Shown: piece after piece, positions 15,001 through 26,400 of the stretch
Position numbering within the stretch: position 1 is the first letter of the stretch
Layout: every line of letters starts with the position of its first letter
DNA from: Hirudo medicinalis
Taxonomy: Eukaryota; Annelida; Clitellata; Hirudinida; Hirudinidae
Direction of reading: 5' to 3'
DNA: 64,000 nt
NCBI GenBank assembly: GCA_011800805.1
Contig: MPNW01000028.1
Location: forward strand, 215,881-279,880
Translations under genes and position numbers: made by a program
The notes under the pieces: model-generated
What the model was told of the DNA's origin: nothing
Seen by the model: only the letters and a program-made list of their open reading frames with translations
Databases searched by the model: none

Positions 15001-15526
15001 ATATTCAATATGAATAGTGAAGTGGCTCAAACCCAAATTACATCTCAAATAACAGTACTTTCTAGATTGATATAACCAGTGCAATGCAATGTTTCCAAAT
15101 AGGGGCTAGGTACAAATGAATAAACTTTGATTTAAATATTTTGTAATTAAATATCCAACGAATAGAGGATGATTTACAACATAAAAAACATAATTTCATT
15201 TTACTCTTCTGAGCTGCTTTTCTGCCTTCCTCTGCTGCCTCTTTTGCCAATTGATCCAAAACCTGTTCAGCTTCCATACCCTTTACCGTTAAAACCACTT
15301 GCGTCACTTTGAACAATTTCTTAAGTTTCGCTGGATTGTCTTCATCGTCAGCTTCAAACTAAACAAAATAAACCGAAAGCCAGCATTAGCTTAGGTACTT
15401 TATTTTGAAAACGCTTTTTGTCGAAAAACTCACCTCCAGCAAAGCATTGTACAAATCCGTCACATCCTTGCGAACAATGTCGTCAAGATTTACATTCATC
15501 AAATCGTTCCAACTTAGAGCAACCAT
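1..15526 (-). CDS. CEP290: CEP290 orthologue (ciliary transition-zone coiled-coil protein), 3' part outside window
   Basis: CEP290 is a very long coiled-coil protein that links microtubules to membrane at the ciliary transition zone. Forty-two exons with compatible phases give about 1,690 residues from ATG 15526 (MVALSWNDLMN); the rest lies left of the window (human protein about 2,480 aa). Nearly all of it is heptad-rich. Diagnostic matches to vertebrate CEP290 include ANKQFAELTEKYRALLE (5367-5540), TLEMKELNERQKAEH (4803-5083), LISTLKDGKGAQK (2713-2823) and NEQLREDL (13639-13791). Exons, 5' to 3': 15526-15434, 15358-15205, 14919-14855, 14683-14537, 14024-13971, 13791-13639, 13444-13331, 12457-12389, 12182-12093, 11337-11215, 10853-10736, 10381-10272, 9869-9798, 9572-9502, 9347-9155, 8831-8758, 8588-8450, 8356-8209, 7932-7883, 7621-7457, 7139-6993, 6751-6626, 6461-6369, 6149-6000, 5731-5651, 5540-5367, 5300-5189, 5083-4803, 4634-4574, 4486-4389, 4126-3994, 3532-3330, 3118-3005, 2823-2713, 2502-2419, 2111-2031, 1838-1731, 1347-1213, 1052-849, 660-559, 456-340, 247-93. 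Two introns appear to start with GC. Single-base exon limits are my inference. Confidence 0.95.
2140..2235. repeat. AT-rich trinucleotide/hexanucleotide microsatellite
   Basis: Intron of CEP290. Interrupted run of ATA, ACG and AAT units such as gataacgataacgataatgg, grading into (ATT)n. A simple-sequence tract with no coding signal. Confidence 0.8.
3286..3341. repeat. 28-bp exact tandem duplication across a CEP290 splice donor
   Basis: Positions 3286-3313 and 3314-3341 are identical 28-mers. On the minus strand each copy carries the donor context ATCAAG|GTATCC, so the exon ending at 3330 has two identical 5' splice sites, 28 bp apart. The exon-side donor keeps the CEP290 frame. The intron-side donor adds 28 nt (3302-3329), shifts the frame and meets a stop in the next exon (3005-3118). 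Confidence 0.9.
3635..3828 (+). repeat. tRNA-derived SINE copy
   Basis: Diverged copy of the SINE seen more clearly at 10465-10652. Shared blocks include ggtaaaagcaacagtcg, agcgctacataaatgg and gatgcctaggcttatggcgctata, followed by an ATT-rich tail. It lies in a CEP290 intron, opposite to the gene. Confidence 0.7.
7301..7346. repeat. (AAT)n microsatellite
   Basis: About 15 uninterrupted AAT units in a CEP290 intron. Confidence 0.9.
8636..8735. repeat. (ATT)n/(GTT)n microsatellite
   Basis: Interrupted ATT and GTT units in a CEP290 intron, ending about 20 bp before the exon at 8758-8831. Apparent leucine- or asparagine-rich reading frames here are simple-sequence artefacts. Confidence 0.85.
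8973..9033. repeat. (CAA)20 microsatellite
   Basis: Roughly twenty perfect CAA units in a CEP290 intron between the exons at 8758-8831 and 9155-9347. It is the longest pure trinucleotide tract in the window and probably length-polymorphic. Confidence 0.95.
10465..10652 (+). repeat. tRNA-derived SINE, best-preserved copy
   Basis: The head resembles a tRNA gene: an A-box-like TGGCCGAATGGGT at 10476-10488 and a B-box GTTCGAAACC at 10534-10543, i.e. an internal RNA polymerase III promoter. A tRNA-unrelated body follows, containing agcgctatataaatggtt and gcgcctctgaagctaggcat, then an AT-rich tail. Related copies lie at 3635, 14226, 14311 and 36601. The A-to-B spacing (about 46 bp between the boxes) would fit a tRNA with a long variable arm. 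Not called as a functional tRNA gene. Confidence 0.8.
11438..11512. repeat. (AAT)n/(CAA)n microsatellite
   Basis: Interrupted AAT and CAA units in a CEP290 intron, immediately upstream of a reverse-transcriptase relic. Confidence 0.85.
11535..11980 (+). pseudogene. Non-LTR retrotransposon reverse transcriptase fragment
   Basis: Reads on the plus strand, opposite to CEP290, inside the intron between exons 11215-11337 and 12093-12182. Translation gives IKRGIFQGDSLVPPF, a stop, then LNRLNIG and LLFMDDLKIF, which are RT motifs including a catalytic DD box (here FMDD). It continues as EFGLDKCAI, typical of RT thumb-proximal sequence. An in-frame stop at about 11605 and missing flanking domains show it is dead. 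The clade cannot be fixed from this fragment; it differs from the RT relics at 26195 and 59200. Confidence 0.85.
12019..12085. repeat. Compound (GCT)n(ACT)n(AAT)n microsatellite
   Basis: Three successive trinucleotide runs, GCT then ACT then AAT, ending just before the CEP290 exon at 12093-12182. Confidence 0.9.
14226..14284 (+). repeat. SINE 3'-end fragment
   Basis: Contains gaaaggtgcctctgatgcta and ggcaccatacaaa followed by (ATT)n, matching the 3' body of the SINE at 10465. In a CEP290 intron. Confidence 0.65.
14311..14487 (+). repeat. Diverged SINE copy
   Basis: A second SINE copy directly after the fragment at 14226. It retains a degenerate tRNA-like head (gctagttagctcggacgg), a weak B-box region (ggattcacattc), a gtaccCttggga block and an (ATT)n tail. 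Confidence 0.6.
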
Positions 15527-16199
15527 GATCCAATGTAATTCAAAAGCAAATGATGCGAATAAAGTTATCTAGTTGTCATTAGCTTATGTAAAAACATCGT
15601 TGACAGGTCGAACACACAGATCACACTAAATCTGTCATAGACACCAGCGGTTTGTTTACGCTGTTGTCTAGCAGATGTAACTGATTCAGCGCACACTTTT
15701 TTAAACTCGTTTCTAAAATAAATTACATATGTGACACATGAAAATCAAATTTATAGTTTTGTTTGGCTACATATAAATTTTAATTACTCTATTTACAAAT
15801 TTACATTGAAAATGTAAGAGGGGAGCAGAAGGGAATTAATAACATTTAGAATTTTGACAAGAAGTGGCCTATTTTCTAACCTAAACGTAATTCCATTTAA
15901 GGACAGAGATCTAATTTACCTATGAATATAATGAAAGAGAATTTGACAAGTAATTATATAATCGAGAACGTTGTGGAACAAACTTGACTAATAGACAATT
16001 AATTCGAAATTGTTGGAAGAGTATGTCTTAATTCGGGTATTAAAAGAGAATAATGAGGACCCAAACATGACTACCGATGTTGCAGAACTGATAGAAGTGA
16101 TAGAACTGCAGAAACTGATTCTGCTTGTTAAAGCGAAAAACAAACGTGTGCCAGTTCAGTTGCGGCATAAGTTGTATGGAATAACTTAATTTCACATTT
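15527..16199. other. Intergenic, CEP290 5' flank
   Basis: Upstream of the CEP290 start. It should hold the 5' UTR and promoter, but I see no TATA box or other defined element. AT-rich, with no supported gene. Confidence 0.5.
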
Positions 16200-16810
16200 A
16201 ACTTAACATTAATTTAGAGTGTTTACAGATTCAAATGTGATAGCCACTCTTTTTAATTTACACAATATCCAAATTTCGATAGTCCTATTTTAAATAGTTC
16301 CATCGAATCTTATTATATCGTCTCATCTAGCTTGTTCCACAGGCTAACTGTTTTTCAGAGATCCCTTTGCCTCCCTACATAACTTACATCCGTGCCCTCT
16401 CGTGGAACTGCTTTTTGTGGCCTTGAAGAAACGTTCAGGTGCTGACTGTTCCTGTTATTATCTTGAACGTTACGTCCATCCCTTGCTTCTCCTAATTTCA
16501 AGATTTGTGATTTAACAACTACTTAATCTCGGTTCTTTACTTAATCTATTCTCAAAACTCAATTTTCCTAGATCTTTAATAATCCTCGTTGCTCTACTCT
16601 GCACTCTTTCCAAAGTACATCCTTCCTCAAGTGGGGGTTCCATACTTGTAGCAGTATTCCAGATGGGGACTCACTTTTTACAACTTTAATATGGTGTTTT
16701 TCTCCCTGCTGACCACTGTTCTCTAACACCCTGTTTGCTCTCTCGGCTACTTTTTCACATTGTTTTCCCACTCCTTTTTTTTTAGTTTTCGGGGGGTGGA
16801 CAGCAGGACT
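16200..16810 (-). pseudogene. 3' end of a decayed CR1/LINE-type reverse transcriptase
   Basis: On the minus strand one frame gives LLQVWNPHLRKDVLWKE, close to the VWNPHLKKDI motif near the end of many CR1/jockey-type RT proteins. Further downstream, in a shifted frame, come REGTDVSYVGRQRDL and KTVSLWNKL, resembling the terminal 'VWNSLP' segment of such proteins. Several stops and frameshifts are present. It sits between CEP290 and the Ras gene. Confidence 0.75.
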
Positions 16811-18528
16811 GGCGCAGAGGCCCTTAGGCATTCATTGAATTTTAAGTCCACAAGGGATGATCAGTGGCAGGCAATGGTCTTACAATGAAGTTCCAAGCAC
16901 AACTACTACAGCGTACGTGCGTTAGAAAAGCGCTTGAATCGCTGAGATTTAAAATAACTGCAAGATTTATTTATTCAAAACCTCATCTTGAAGTTTGAGA
17001 ACCAGCTTCTATGTCCAGAGAACAATCTCATAACATGTCAACCTCATTCTAAGAATGTGCTCAATATGATAGACCTCTAAAAGTATGAAACTTAATCATA
17101 AGTAATTTGGTGAAATTTTTCCATTGCATCATAGGCCTAAAAATGCATGCAGTCCATCAAAACACCATACTCATGGAATTAAATCATTTAAAATGGATTC
17201 TATATTAGCCAGACACACTTAAATTATAATTTATGGTTGAAATATTTTGATTTCTTTGTTGCTATGTAGACTTATTACAGTATCATGATTCCACCTCTGT
17301 GTCCAAATTGAGAAATCCTCATTTACAAAGAAAGCATTCTCTGGTTTGGAGAAGTAATAAGTGAATATGTGGTGAGTTTGATAATATAGAAAAACTTTTG
17401 ACCAAAGTTTGAATAAGCAAATTTTAATTCACACATATGGTCACACAGTTCTATGTGAACTTTAACGCATACAACATAAAAATTCATAAAATAAGTGGCA
17501 TAATCAAATAAGTTCCAAGATTAATTAAGAGATTAGAAACTAAGATTGAAATTGCAAATAAATAAATAAATAAATAAATAAATAAATCCAATCAGTGCTT
17601 CAAAATGCGAGGCAGAAAAATAAGCAGCTTATGCAGCCCATCAATAAGAAAAAGCAAGCAAGCCATAATTCAATGTCAATAGAATCACAACAAAGACAAG
17701 AATGAACTTCAAAATAGAAAATTCGCATACTAATCACCATAATTCAGAATATTTTAACATTTAAAAGATCAAAATCAATGATAAACATGACTAGATTTTT
17801 CATATGCTTAAATAATATTAATAACTTCAAGTTCATTACTAAGCTCAAATGCAATAACAAGAAATTATAATAACAAATTAAATCCATAGTTTTATCATAA
17901 AAATTTGAACAAAAAAGATTGGTCTCGGAGTTTTGATTGTGAAACTGTTAAAAGAAACAATTAATATTGCAAAGTATCAAAGATAAAAAAAAAGTGATTA
18001 GAACTTGATATCTTACATCCAAAGTTAGATTACTCCAAACATCATTTCTCATTCAAACACAAAATATAAAAACAACTTGCAAAAATGACTCACTAAAATT
18101 CAAATGAAAAGTATGACAAAACCCCAAGAAGCATTCATGAAATGTGAAAGTGAGAAAGTTATGGAACTCTTTTGAAAAACTTGAATGTGATTATGCAGCC
18201 ATTTTTTATAACACGTACATTAAAAAAAATCAGTTCTCCATTGACACATGTTAACTTAAATCATTTAAAATTCTCAAATGCTCGGATTCAGAAAACCGGG
18301 CAGCAGTTGAAAATTTTTAGCAGGATGCATATCACCTTTTAAGAACCGAGTCCAAACAACTTTCAGATAACTCCATAAAAAAATCATTGTAAAGACAAAA
18401 TCTCACATCTGAACATCTAACATCACACAGTTGTGATAGAACGAATAGAATGTGAACGAGTAACTAGAGATAAGGACCTATGACTACAAATTAGCATAAA
18501 GTGAGCTCATTGTTTCTGAATGCAGCCT
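16811..18528. other. Intergenic / Ras 3' flank
   Basis: AT-rich DNA downstream of the Ras stop codon, probably including its 3' UTR. It contains an (AAAT)n microsatellite at 17556-17587. No coding region or RNA gene is supported. Confidence 0.5.
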
Positions 18529-21061
18529 TTACAGAAGAAGACAGGACATCCTCTTCTTTGAATTCACTTCTACGATGGGAGGTCGCTCTTCCAGTTGGAA
18601 TTTTCTGACATTTAAATTCAAGCACCATTTTCAATGGTTAAGAATTTGTTGATCTCAAAGTTACTATCGTTATTAATCAAGACCGGTTATTAACCTCAAG
18701 TTCTAAATAATAAATAATTGTTTTAAATGAAACAACAGCCTGGTCATTACGATGTGATGATATTATTAATGACTAGTCCTAAACAATTTGTTTTTAAGAA
18801 CACTAGCAAATCCTCAGACCAACGAAATCATAAGAAGCCATACGTTATGTGAAAATATTTAAAACATTTTAGCTCTGACGGAATATTTTAAGTGATTCCA
18901 ATCCGATCTCATCGACCATTCATTACTTATCAAACATATCACTGGAGCACAGCATTTATAAATTAATTGTTATGAATAAAACAATATTTAAAAAAATGAC
19001 AAATAAAACAAATGATGTAATAATATAAAATGCATGAAGTTAATTAATTGTTGCTAATAATCAATAAACTAATAATTCAACAGCAAGCCAGTATGACCAG
19101 GAAAAATTGCAAGATAAGGCACTACATCAGCCATTGTTACCTTATGATTCTGACAAGTTCGTGAAAGGCGGCATCTATGTTCATCCTATTCTTTGCACTG
19201 GTCTCTATGTAGGACAAACCCAAATGTCTGCCAAGTTCCAGACCCTCCTCTGCACTTATCTGATCAATTTGGGATGGACATAATGTCATCTCTCAATTAG
19301 ATAGTTTTACCATTTTATCAATATCAAATGGTGAAGTACATTTATAGCAAACATATTTTCTCATTTCCTTTAGTAATTTTTTGGCCTCTTCTGAAAATGT
19401 TTCTTTAAAAATAATGATAATGATTCTTACTTTTATTGTTCTAGAAAAACATTAACATGAGAATAATTAATCACTCTATGGAGAAGTTCACAACAATAAA
19501 TCAATGCCCAAAACAACTGCTTTATTTGGATGTGATTGAAACAAAAGTTCAACTCCGAAGACAATTGTTCTTAAAAAAATCGAATTGATAAAAAACATTA
19601 TAATTTGATTTAAGCTACATACAAGTCACAGAGAGTCAAAAATATTCTCACCACTTTTTTGTGCTCCAAATCTGCTTTGTTTCCGACTAGGATCATCGGA
19701 AATTCCTCCCGATCCTTCACTCGAAGAATCTGATTGTAGAACTTGATGATCTCATTGAAGCTGCAGGAGATGAAGTTGAGTTTGAGCATCAATCATTCGT
19801 AAGAATTTCGACAAAGAAGTGTTCAACAATGAGAGTATTTTTGACAAGAATGATGAATTGGAAGCAGTGAAGGATATGATAACAACAGAGTGGAGCTTCT
19901 GATAATTTTTAAGTCCATTGTTATCTAAAGCTGAGACTAATGGCCTAATTTGGGGACTAGAAAAAAAATCTACTTTAAGAATAATTAATTGCTTAACAGC
20001 AGATGCTACTGCTCAATGAAAACAAACACCCAAATTAAGGATGTAGATTTTTAGTTAGTTTACACTTAAAAGGCAAAGTTCATATCACAATGTTTATCTG
20101 ATATGTAGAGCAAGCACTTACAAAAATGAATGTTTGTTTCAAAAGCTCAAAATTGATCTGACCTGTTCCTGTCAGTCACAGAAAAAACCAAAAGAAATCC
20201 TTCTCCAGTCCTCATGTACTGCTCTCTCATGGCACTAAATTCCTCTTGACCTGCTGTGTCCAAAACTATAAAATAATCAATTTAACAGATATTACATATT
20301 TAACAGGAACAATAACTACAAATAAAAATATTAAATATGAGATTTAGTGAATTAAGTCATAGTTTTAAGTAAAATTAAAATGATGTGATGTGATGTAATT
20401 TCATTAAGCTAAGTTCATTTAAGTTCAACTTGATTTGGATTTATTTAATATTTTGCTCTACCTAAAAACATAAGCTTTATAATCACACACAAAAAATAAT
20501 AGGAAATAAGACACATTCATATTCCAAATACTGATTTAACATCCTTAATTAGCTTCTCGAAACAGTAGATAACTATTTGCTTGTATTGATGTAGAACAAG
20601 TGACAAAAATATAAAAAATGGATTCAGTTATTTTGTCAAACAAATAAAAATCAGCTAATTTGTTAATCACCAGTCTTAGAGTTACCTCAATGTCAAAAAG
20701 ACCAACAACTTCAACAAAATAAAGTATTTAAAATGGTAAAATATTAGCCCATTTAATTAATGACGAATTCAATTGCTAAATGTCAAAAACTAACTGTCCA
20801 GCTTAGCTGCTACTCCATCCACCAAACATTGTTTGGTATAGGAATCTTCAATCGTTGGGTCGTAGTCTGTCACAAAGTATGACTGAATAAAACAGTTTCA
20901 ATTACAAATTGTAAAATAAAATATGTTGATGGGTTAAATCCTCCAACTTGAATGAACTGTATGGTCAAGGCACTTTTACCAACTCCCCCGCCACCAACAA
21001 CAACCAATTTGTACGAGTTGGTGAAACCAGAATTACTGTGATGAGTTTTCTTTAAGGACAT
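18529..21061 (-). CDS. RRAS: R-Ras / TC21-like small GTPase
   Basis: Membrane-anchored GTP switch of the R-Ras subfamily (adhesion, growth signalling). Six exons: 21061-20948, 20882-20795, 20265-20163, 19760-19652, 19259-19141, 18604-18529; 202 residues. P-loop GGGGVGKS (23-30), effector loop YDPTIEDSY (45-53), DTAGQE (70-75), NKAD and ETSAK are intact; the residues equivalent to H-Ras Gly12, Gly13 and Gln61 are all wild type. The 16-residue N-terminal extension before SYKLVVV and the TC21-like core ([19 protein letters not shown]) place it in R-Ras/TC21 rather than K/H-Ras. The C-terminus is [13 protein letters not shown] is a CAAX box whose final Leu predicts geranylgeranylation; Lys/Arg precede it and there is no second upstream Cys. 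The symbol is a subfamily call; an RRAS2 or fly Ras64B orthologue is equally possible. Confidence 0.93.
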
Positions 21062-21609
21062 TATAGCATCTGTAGCAACTTCTTGTAAATGAAATGACGA
21101 ACTCCGCAGTCTTCCTCCTAATCCTCAGGCGTTTCGTTTCAGTAAACAATGAATAGTCGAGAAAAGTGCAACGTGAACTTTCGGTGTTTGCTCAAAACCA
21201 GCTAATTTCTTCGAGTTTCTCTATAATATAGGAATCCGTGCAGGACAGGCGCATTAAAAATGAAACATTCGGTAAATGGTAATGTAACAATTTAGACATC
21301 TCATCTTTCACAAGAATCGGTCAATTCATTCTTAAGCAATATAGAGATGATTTTAATTAATTAGCCAAAGGAAAAACCTAGGAAACCAAATAGAAAAACT
21401 ACTCCTAAACCATCGCAACGTGACGATCTTCATTGAATCAATTTTTGCTATTATTCTCCAAGATATTTATTAATCTAAAATTGAATTACTACATAATGAA
21501 AGGGCGCCTAATTAGACGTTCCGCGAAAGGAGTACATTGTTGGGCTACCAGAAGTTCCGGGAAAGCGTAACAGCTGATGTCATGATTAGTTGCCATTCAT
21601 CCTTACGGT
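21062..21609. other. 5' flank of the Ras gene
   Basis: Includes the presumed 5' UTR and promoter of the Ras gene. Slightly less AT-rich near 21500-21590. No TATA box or clear motif recognised. Confidence 0.4.
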
Positions 21610-21824
21610 CAGGGATATTCAACTACATGTTATGAAGGGCCAAATTTTTTTATGCCCGGTGACTGGGGGCCGGATCATTCTGAAATCGGTAGTTACCAAT
21701 TATCAGCATAGCATGCACATCATAATGCCACTTGTGTACAAACTGATAAAAATAAAAGATGATAAATCTTTTTATTTTATTACTTAATTTAACAGATGTT
21801 AAAATTAAAGAAGTGAGCATGTCT

Positions 21825-22160
21825 AATGTTTTTGATGGTTTTCGGGCCTGGTGTCTCTTCCTATCCAGGAAATAATATTATTACAAGGCTCGTGAAAATT
21901 GGTTATTATAATTACAATAAAAGTTAATCAGATGTGGGACCAAGTACTGAGGTCCAAGTACAAGTAAAAGTACTCAAAGTCCAAGCACAAGTATCTGAAA
22001 ACGGTACTCGAGTAAAAGTACAAGTACCAAGTACCCCATGTCTGAAGTTAATATATAATAAGAGTGCATATATTGTTTAAATTATAAAAGTACAGTTAAT
22101 TGACGTTATTATATATGGGTTCTGGAAAGAGGCTTAACGGTATTACCGATAAAACCTCTC
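21825..22160 (+). mobile_element. Tc1/mariner 5' fragment (copy 1)
   Basis: Shares its leader (ggtgtctcttcctatccagg at 21850) and start region (tgggttctggaaagag at 22116) with the longer Tc1/mariner copy at 62400-63150. The reading frame begins MGSGKRLN and then jumps to KTSPG, as if the N-terminal domain were internally deleted. Between leader and start codon lies a CAAGTAC-rich array absent from copy 2. The right limit is approximate. Confidence 0.65.
21948..22045. repeat. CAAGTA-rich array
   Basis: Dense short units such as ccaagtac, caagtacaag, aaaagtac and gtactcgagtaaaagtac repeat over roughly 100 bp. It interrupts the Tc1 leader when compared with the copy at 62400, so it looks like a later insertion or expansion. 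Confidence 0.6.
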
Positions 22161-22828
22161 CAGGAATGGAATTTGAAGGTTTTGAAGTGGTCAGCTCGCT
22201 CTGCAGACTTGAACACCTGTGGGGATTGCTTGTTAGCAAAATTTACTTTAATGGCAAGCAGTATCACAATGTCCATTAATTGAAAGATGCTTATAGAATA
22301 AGTTGTATAAAAGAAAGCTGAAACTTCCCATGAATTCATTAAAAATTTGAAGTTTTTCTTGTTTATTGAACAAATAATCCGTCAATTCATTCATCCACCT
22401 ATCCATCAATCCACCCATCTACCCACCCATCCATACAATTATTAATTCCGGGGTAATTATAAATCTCTACAATTTTTGTACAAAAGGACTTCAGGAGCTA
22501 GTTATTGAGTTAGGAGACAAAATACATTATTGGTTTTAATGTACGTTATAATCTGAAAATGTGATTTTAATAAATATGAAGATTTAAGTTCTCTGGTGTT
22601 TTCCATGTAAATTTTGAGAATTCCAGTTCTTTTGTGAAATTAGGACGAAATATTCATCCGAGTTCAATAAATTTGATAAATCTGCGAATCTAATATACAT
22701 CAGTACATTGGGAGAAAAATTGGCCAACGTGATTCCTGTGCATAAGAAGTTATCGTAAAAAAAACGTAATTTGGCCGGCCATATTCATGAAGCGGGCCGC
22801 TTGTTGACCGCATACCCCTGCTTTACGT

Positions 22829-23440
22829 ACAAAGTTTTGTTCGAAGCCTTTCGGATTACGTGCAGGTGAATTTAAAATTGACTCCAGAGTAACACATTTC
22901 CTTTAACACTATTTTATTACGAGTTGACTGCGTAAGTTGACGTGAAAATAATTATTTACGTCCTGCACTAAAATCTGCTAATATCATTGACTCCTCATGA
23001 TTTAACTAATGAAAACGGAAGTTAAAAAAAATCGGCATTGGAAATACTAAATGGTTAAATATGGTTAAATATAGGTTAAAATGTACAGCCTAATCATCTC
23101 AGCCTTTACAAAATGAAGACATTATCGTACGAAGACATTAAAACGTGACGTATTTTCCATAACATTCAAATTAAGTGATTTTGAAAACTCTGTAAGTGCT
23201 TTGACATGCTACTCAACCTTAAGTGGTTAAAAGTACTTGATGCGGTTGACGTATATTTTAAAAATGAATGGACCAGCATTAATCTATAAGCACAATCGCC
23301 AAGAAATAAAATTTTGAACATAAGCAGGAAAGTTTTTGTGCCAATGTTAATTAAATTCTTTTAACAATTATGTTTCGTACCTTTCAAAGAAAAATATTAA
23401 ATATTAAATTATACATCAAAGTTCATTTTTTGGACATATT
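22829..23440. other. 3' flank of SLC6 gene
   Basis: AT-rich sequence downstream of the SLC6 stop codon on the minus strand, probably 3' UTR plus spacer. No coding signal seen. Confidence 0.4.
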
Positions 23441-26400
23441 TTATAAATTATCATTTTCAGTAAAAGCTTCGTTTCTAACACCTGTTCGTTGTAGGCAATC
23501 CTCTACGAAGAGCTCCGGTTTAAAATGAGTTCCATTGGTGATAACATTTGCTTTGCTTGCATATTTTCCTGTCCGATATTTTTCCATTGAAGGTCCCCAG
23601 TCTTCAGTGGGTCTTGACAAATTCTTTATTAACTGAAAGGTAATTAAATTTTAAATAAAAGCCTGGCACCAGAAAGAAGCAAAGATTCTTTAAGTTTTGT
23701 AATTGCTATTTATCGTTGTGCTTTAACAAAGCTAATGATCATTTTTAACTTTTACCTGCCATCCTCCATTTTTAAGGAAGTAGAACATAAACCACAATGG
23801 GAGCATGGAAATTGTGATGGCCACAGATAGCCATCCTAATCCTTCGCCCCATACAGGAAGAGGTTTTGCGTAAAAGACTGGAACTTTATACTGAATCAGT
23901 AGAAATATTGCAACGGCCTGCAACAGTTTAGCATTAAAGGTCAGCAATACATTTCTAAATGAATTCGTATCTAATTTCATTAAAATCGATTAATGATATG
24001 GTTATGTATTAATTTAAATAAATTCATATAATTTCAATATATATTCATAAATAATAAAATTAACTGCTGTTATCACCAATAAAATGATAGGAGACAGGAA
24101 ACACCAAGTTATTCTGTAAAATAAACATGGCTTCTTTCCCAGCATCATCTCAATGTCATTGGCGAAATTGGAATATCCTGTTCAAATAGTTCAAAGTTGC
24201 AAAAACTGTTTTTTTTAAATAAATTTAGTTGCAAGAAGCAAATGAGTGTTAAAATACAAAAATGGGTTTGAGAAATCTTCTAACCGTAAATATATTGAAT
24301 GGCCACAAACTCCATCAAACCGGCGAATAGAAGAGGTACGCCTCCGATAAAAGCATCAATTAAAGACAAGACGTAAAACCCGCCCTGATAACATTTTAAT
24401 TTGAAAATTGATGTTATTCGAGAGTTATCAACTTACAATCCAATGTTTGTCGAAATTTGGGCTTACGTTTGTCACCATTACGAGACCAGCGAAAAATAAG
24501 ACCAGACATCCACAGGCACGAAATAGTACCAAACGAATCTTTGATTTCCTCAAAACAGAAACATTATCAATAACTGCTGAAAGAGTGGTTTCAACTTGAG
24601 AAAACTGCAAATTATTTAAAATTGTTTTATATATCATATTAATGTAATTTCTAAGTCTTACATAATTTATTATTAATAATTTATTTAATTTAATATTTTA
24701 ACTTTATCCAGGCTATAAAAGGTGATACCTGGGAACTGAAACCGAGGGTTAGCATCATAAGAAAAAAGAGAATGGACCACAATGGAGCCACAGGCATCGT
24801 GGACAAAGCTTCAGGATAAACCACGAAGACCAATCCAGGACCTGAAACAATTGAATGAATCAATACATAATAAGCAAATTACATTGCCAATTTGTTACTC
24901 TTGTCAAACCTTGTTGGACTACTTGGCTTATCAGCATATTTTTCTTTTTTGCCATGTAACCCATAACTGAGAAAATTGCAAAACCGCCATAGAAACTGGT
25001 CAGACAATTTATTATCGGCACTATAATCGAGTCTCTGAAAGTACAACAAAAATTCTGAAAATTTTCTCATGTAGCTAGTAAAACATTTATATTCCTTATC
25101 GATTAATAATCGATTATTTGCATTTCTTGCTAAATGACTTTAATATGATTTAGAAATTATAAAATTCAATAAATTATGTTAGAATATGTTTCAGCCACAT
25201 TTATATTTATACTTCATATAATTATTGGGAGTATTTAATTAGTAGTTAAAGATACCTGAGGACATTATTCTTGAATGGGTTGAAACTAGATAAAGTAATC
25301 ATTCCTCCTGTACAAAGACTCAGAGAGAAGAATATTTGTGTGGCTGCATCACTCCAAGTCTTAAATTCATGAGCTATTTTTAATCGTTCATATTTCTAAC
25401 GAGTTGTATTTTTCACAAACCTTGCCATCAGAGAGCTTGGCAAAATCTGGTTTGATGTAGTAAATAATTCCCTCGTATGCTCCATCTAAAGTGACTCCTC
25501 TTATCAACATGATTGTGAGCAGAACGTATGGAAATATAGTGGAGAAGTAGACGACCTTTTGAAGTTAATAATAAACATGAGCAAGTGTGATCTGTGATTT
25601 TACAAGAGGTTTGGACTTAACATTTTTAGTCATAGTTCATCGAAGAGATGAGAGCCCGGAGGACATTCTTAACTAAATTTAGTTAAAGTTAACAATCACA
25701 ATCAGCATACCTCGAAGGTATTTGCACATCGAAGGCTTTGGTATTTATATATTTATATTTGTATCTATGCATTTCCATATCCTCAACTTAATAATATTAA
25801 TAAGAATTATGAAATTATTACTTGGGCTTATTATTTATTTATTATAAATTATTACTGAGTCGCCCAACAAACATTTGTCCTTGCGACTTAGTTTTGAAAG
25901 ATTTAGGTTTTACATCAAATATTAATTTAAAAATTTCATATTTGCTAACATTTGTAGTAATAAGGTAAATGTTTGTAAAAAAAAAAAGTTTGTAAATGTA
26001 TTGTTTGTATTATCACCTTTCCTAAAGATTTTATTCCTTTGACGAGTACAAGGAAAATGCACAGCCACACTAATAGGTGGCATAGAGCCAATTCCCACAC
26101 GATTGTTCCCTGTTCGCCAATTCCTCCGGATATTTTCAACACTTTGTGGCTACAATTTAATAAATTATTTAGTTAATGACGAAACTTCAACATTACGTTA
26201 TTTCAGACAATTTATTTTTATGGCTAAGGGCGTTTCTGTCCAACAGATCTCAAACCGTCAAGATGAACGGCAAATTATCTGTTAATGGAGATGTGACCAG
26301 TGGTCTACCTCAAGAGAATATGCTTTGACCTACAATTTTCTTCTTTTATACAAATGATATTGTGGATGAATTTACCGATAACTCTGTCAAATTTAAACTA

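Larger units (their letters stand above)
21610..22820. mobile_element. Decayed hAT-like element (non-autonomous), host of a nested Tc1 piece
   Basis: The left end starts cagggatattcaactacatg and reads on into a GGGCCAAATTT and GGGGGCCGGATCA stretch. The right end, reverse-complemented, starts caggggtatgcggtcaacaa with GCGGCCCGC. Such CAGGGGTATTC ends with nearby GGCCGGA blocks are typical of hAT elements. Flanking 8-mers cttacggt (21602-21609) and ctttacgt (22821-22828) could be a decayed target duplication. No hAT transposase frame remains. The interior contains a Tc1/mariner fragment and a CAAGTA-rich array. Confidence 0.6.

Noticed and set aside
22109..22339. 76-codon minus-strand open frame
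   Set aside because: Lies over the Tc1/mariner start fragment in antisense; no protein similarity.
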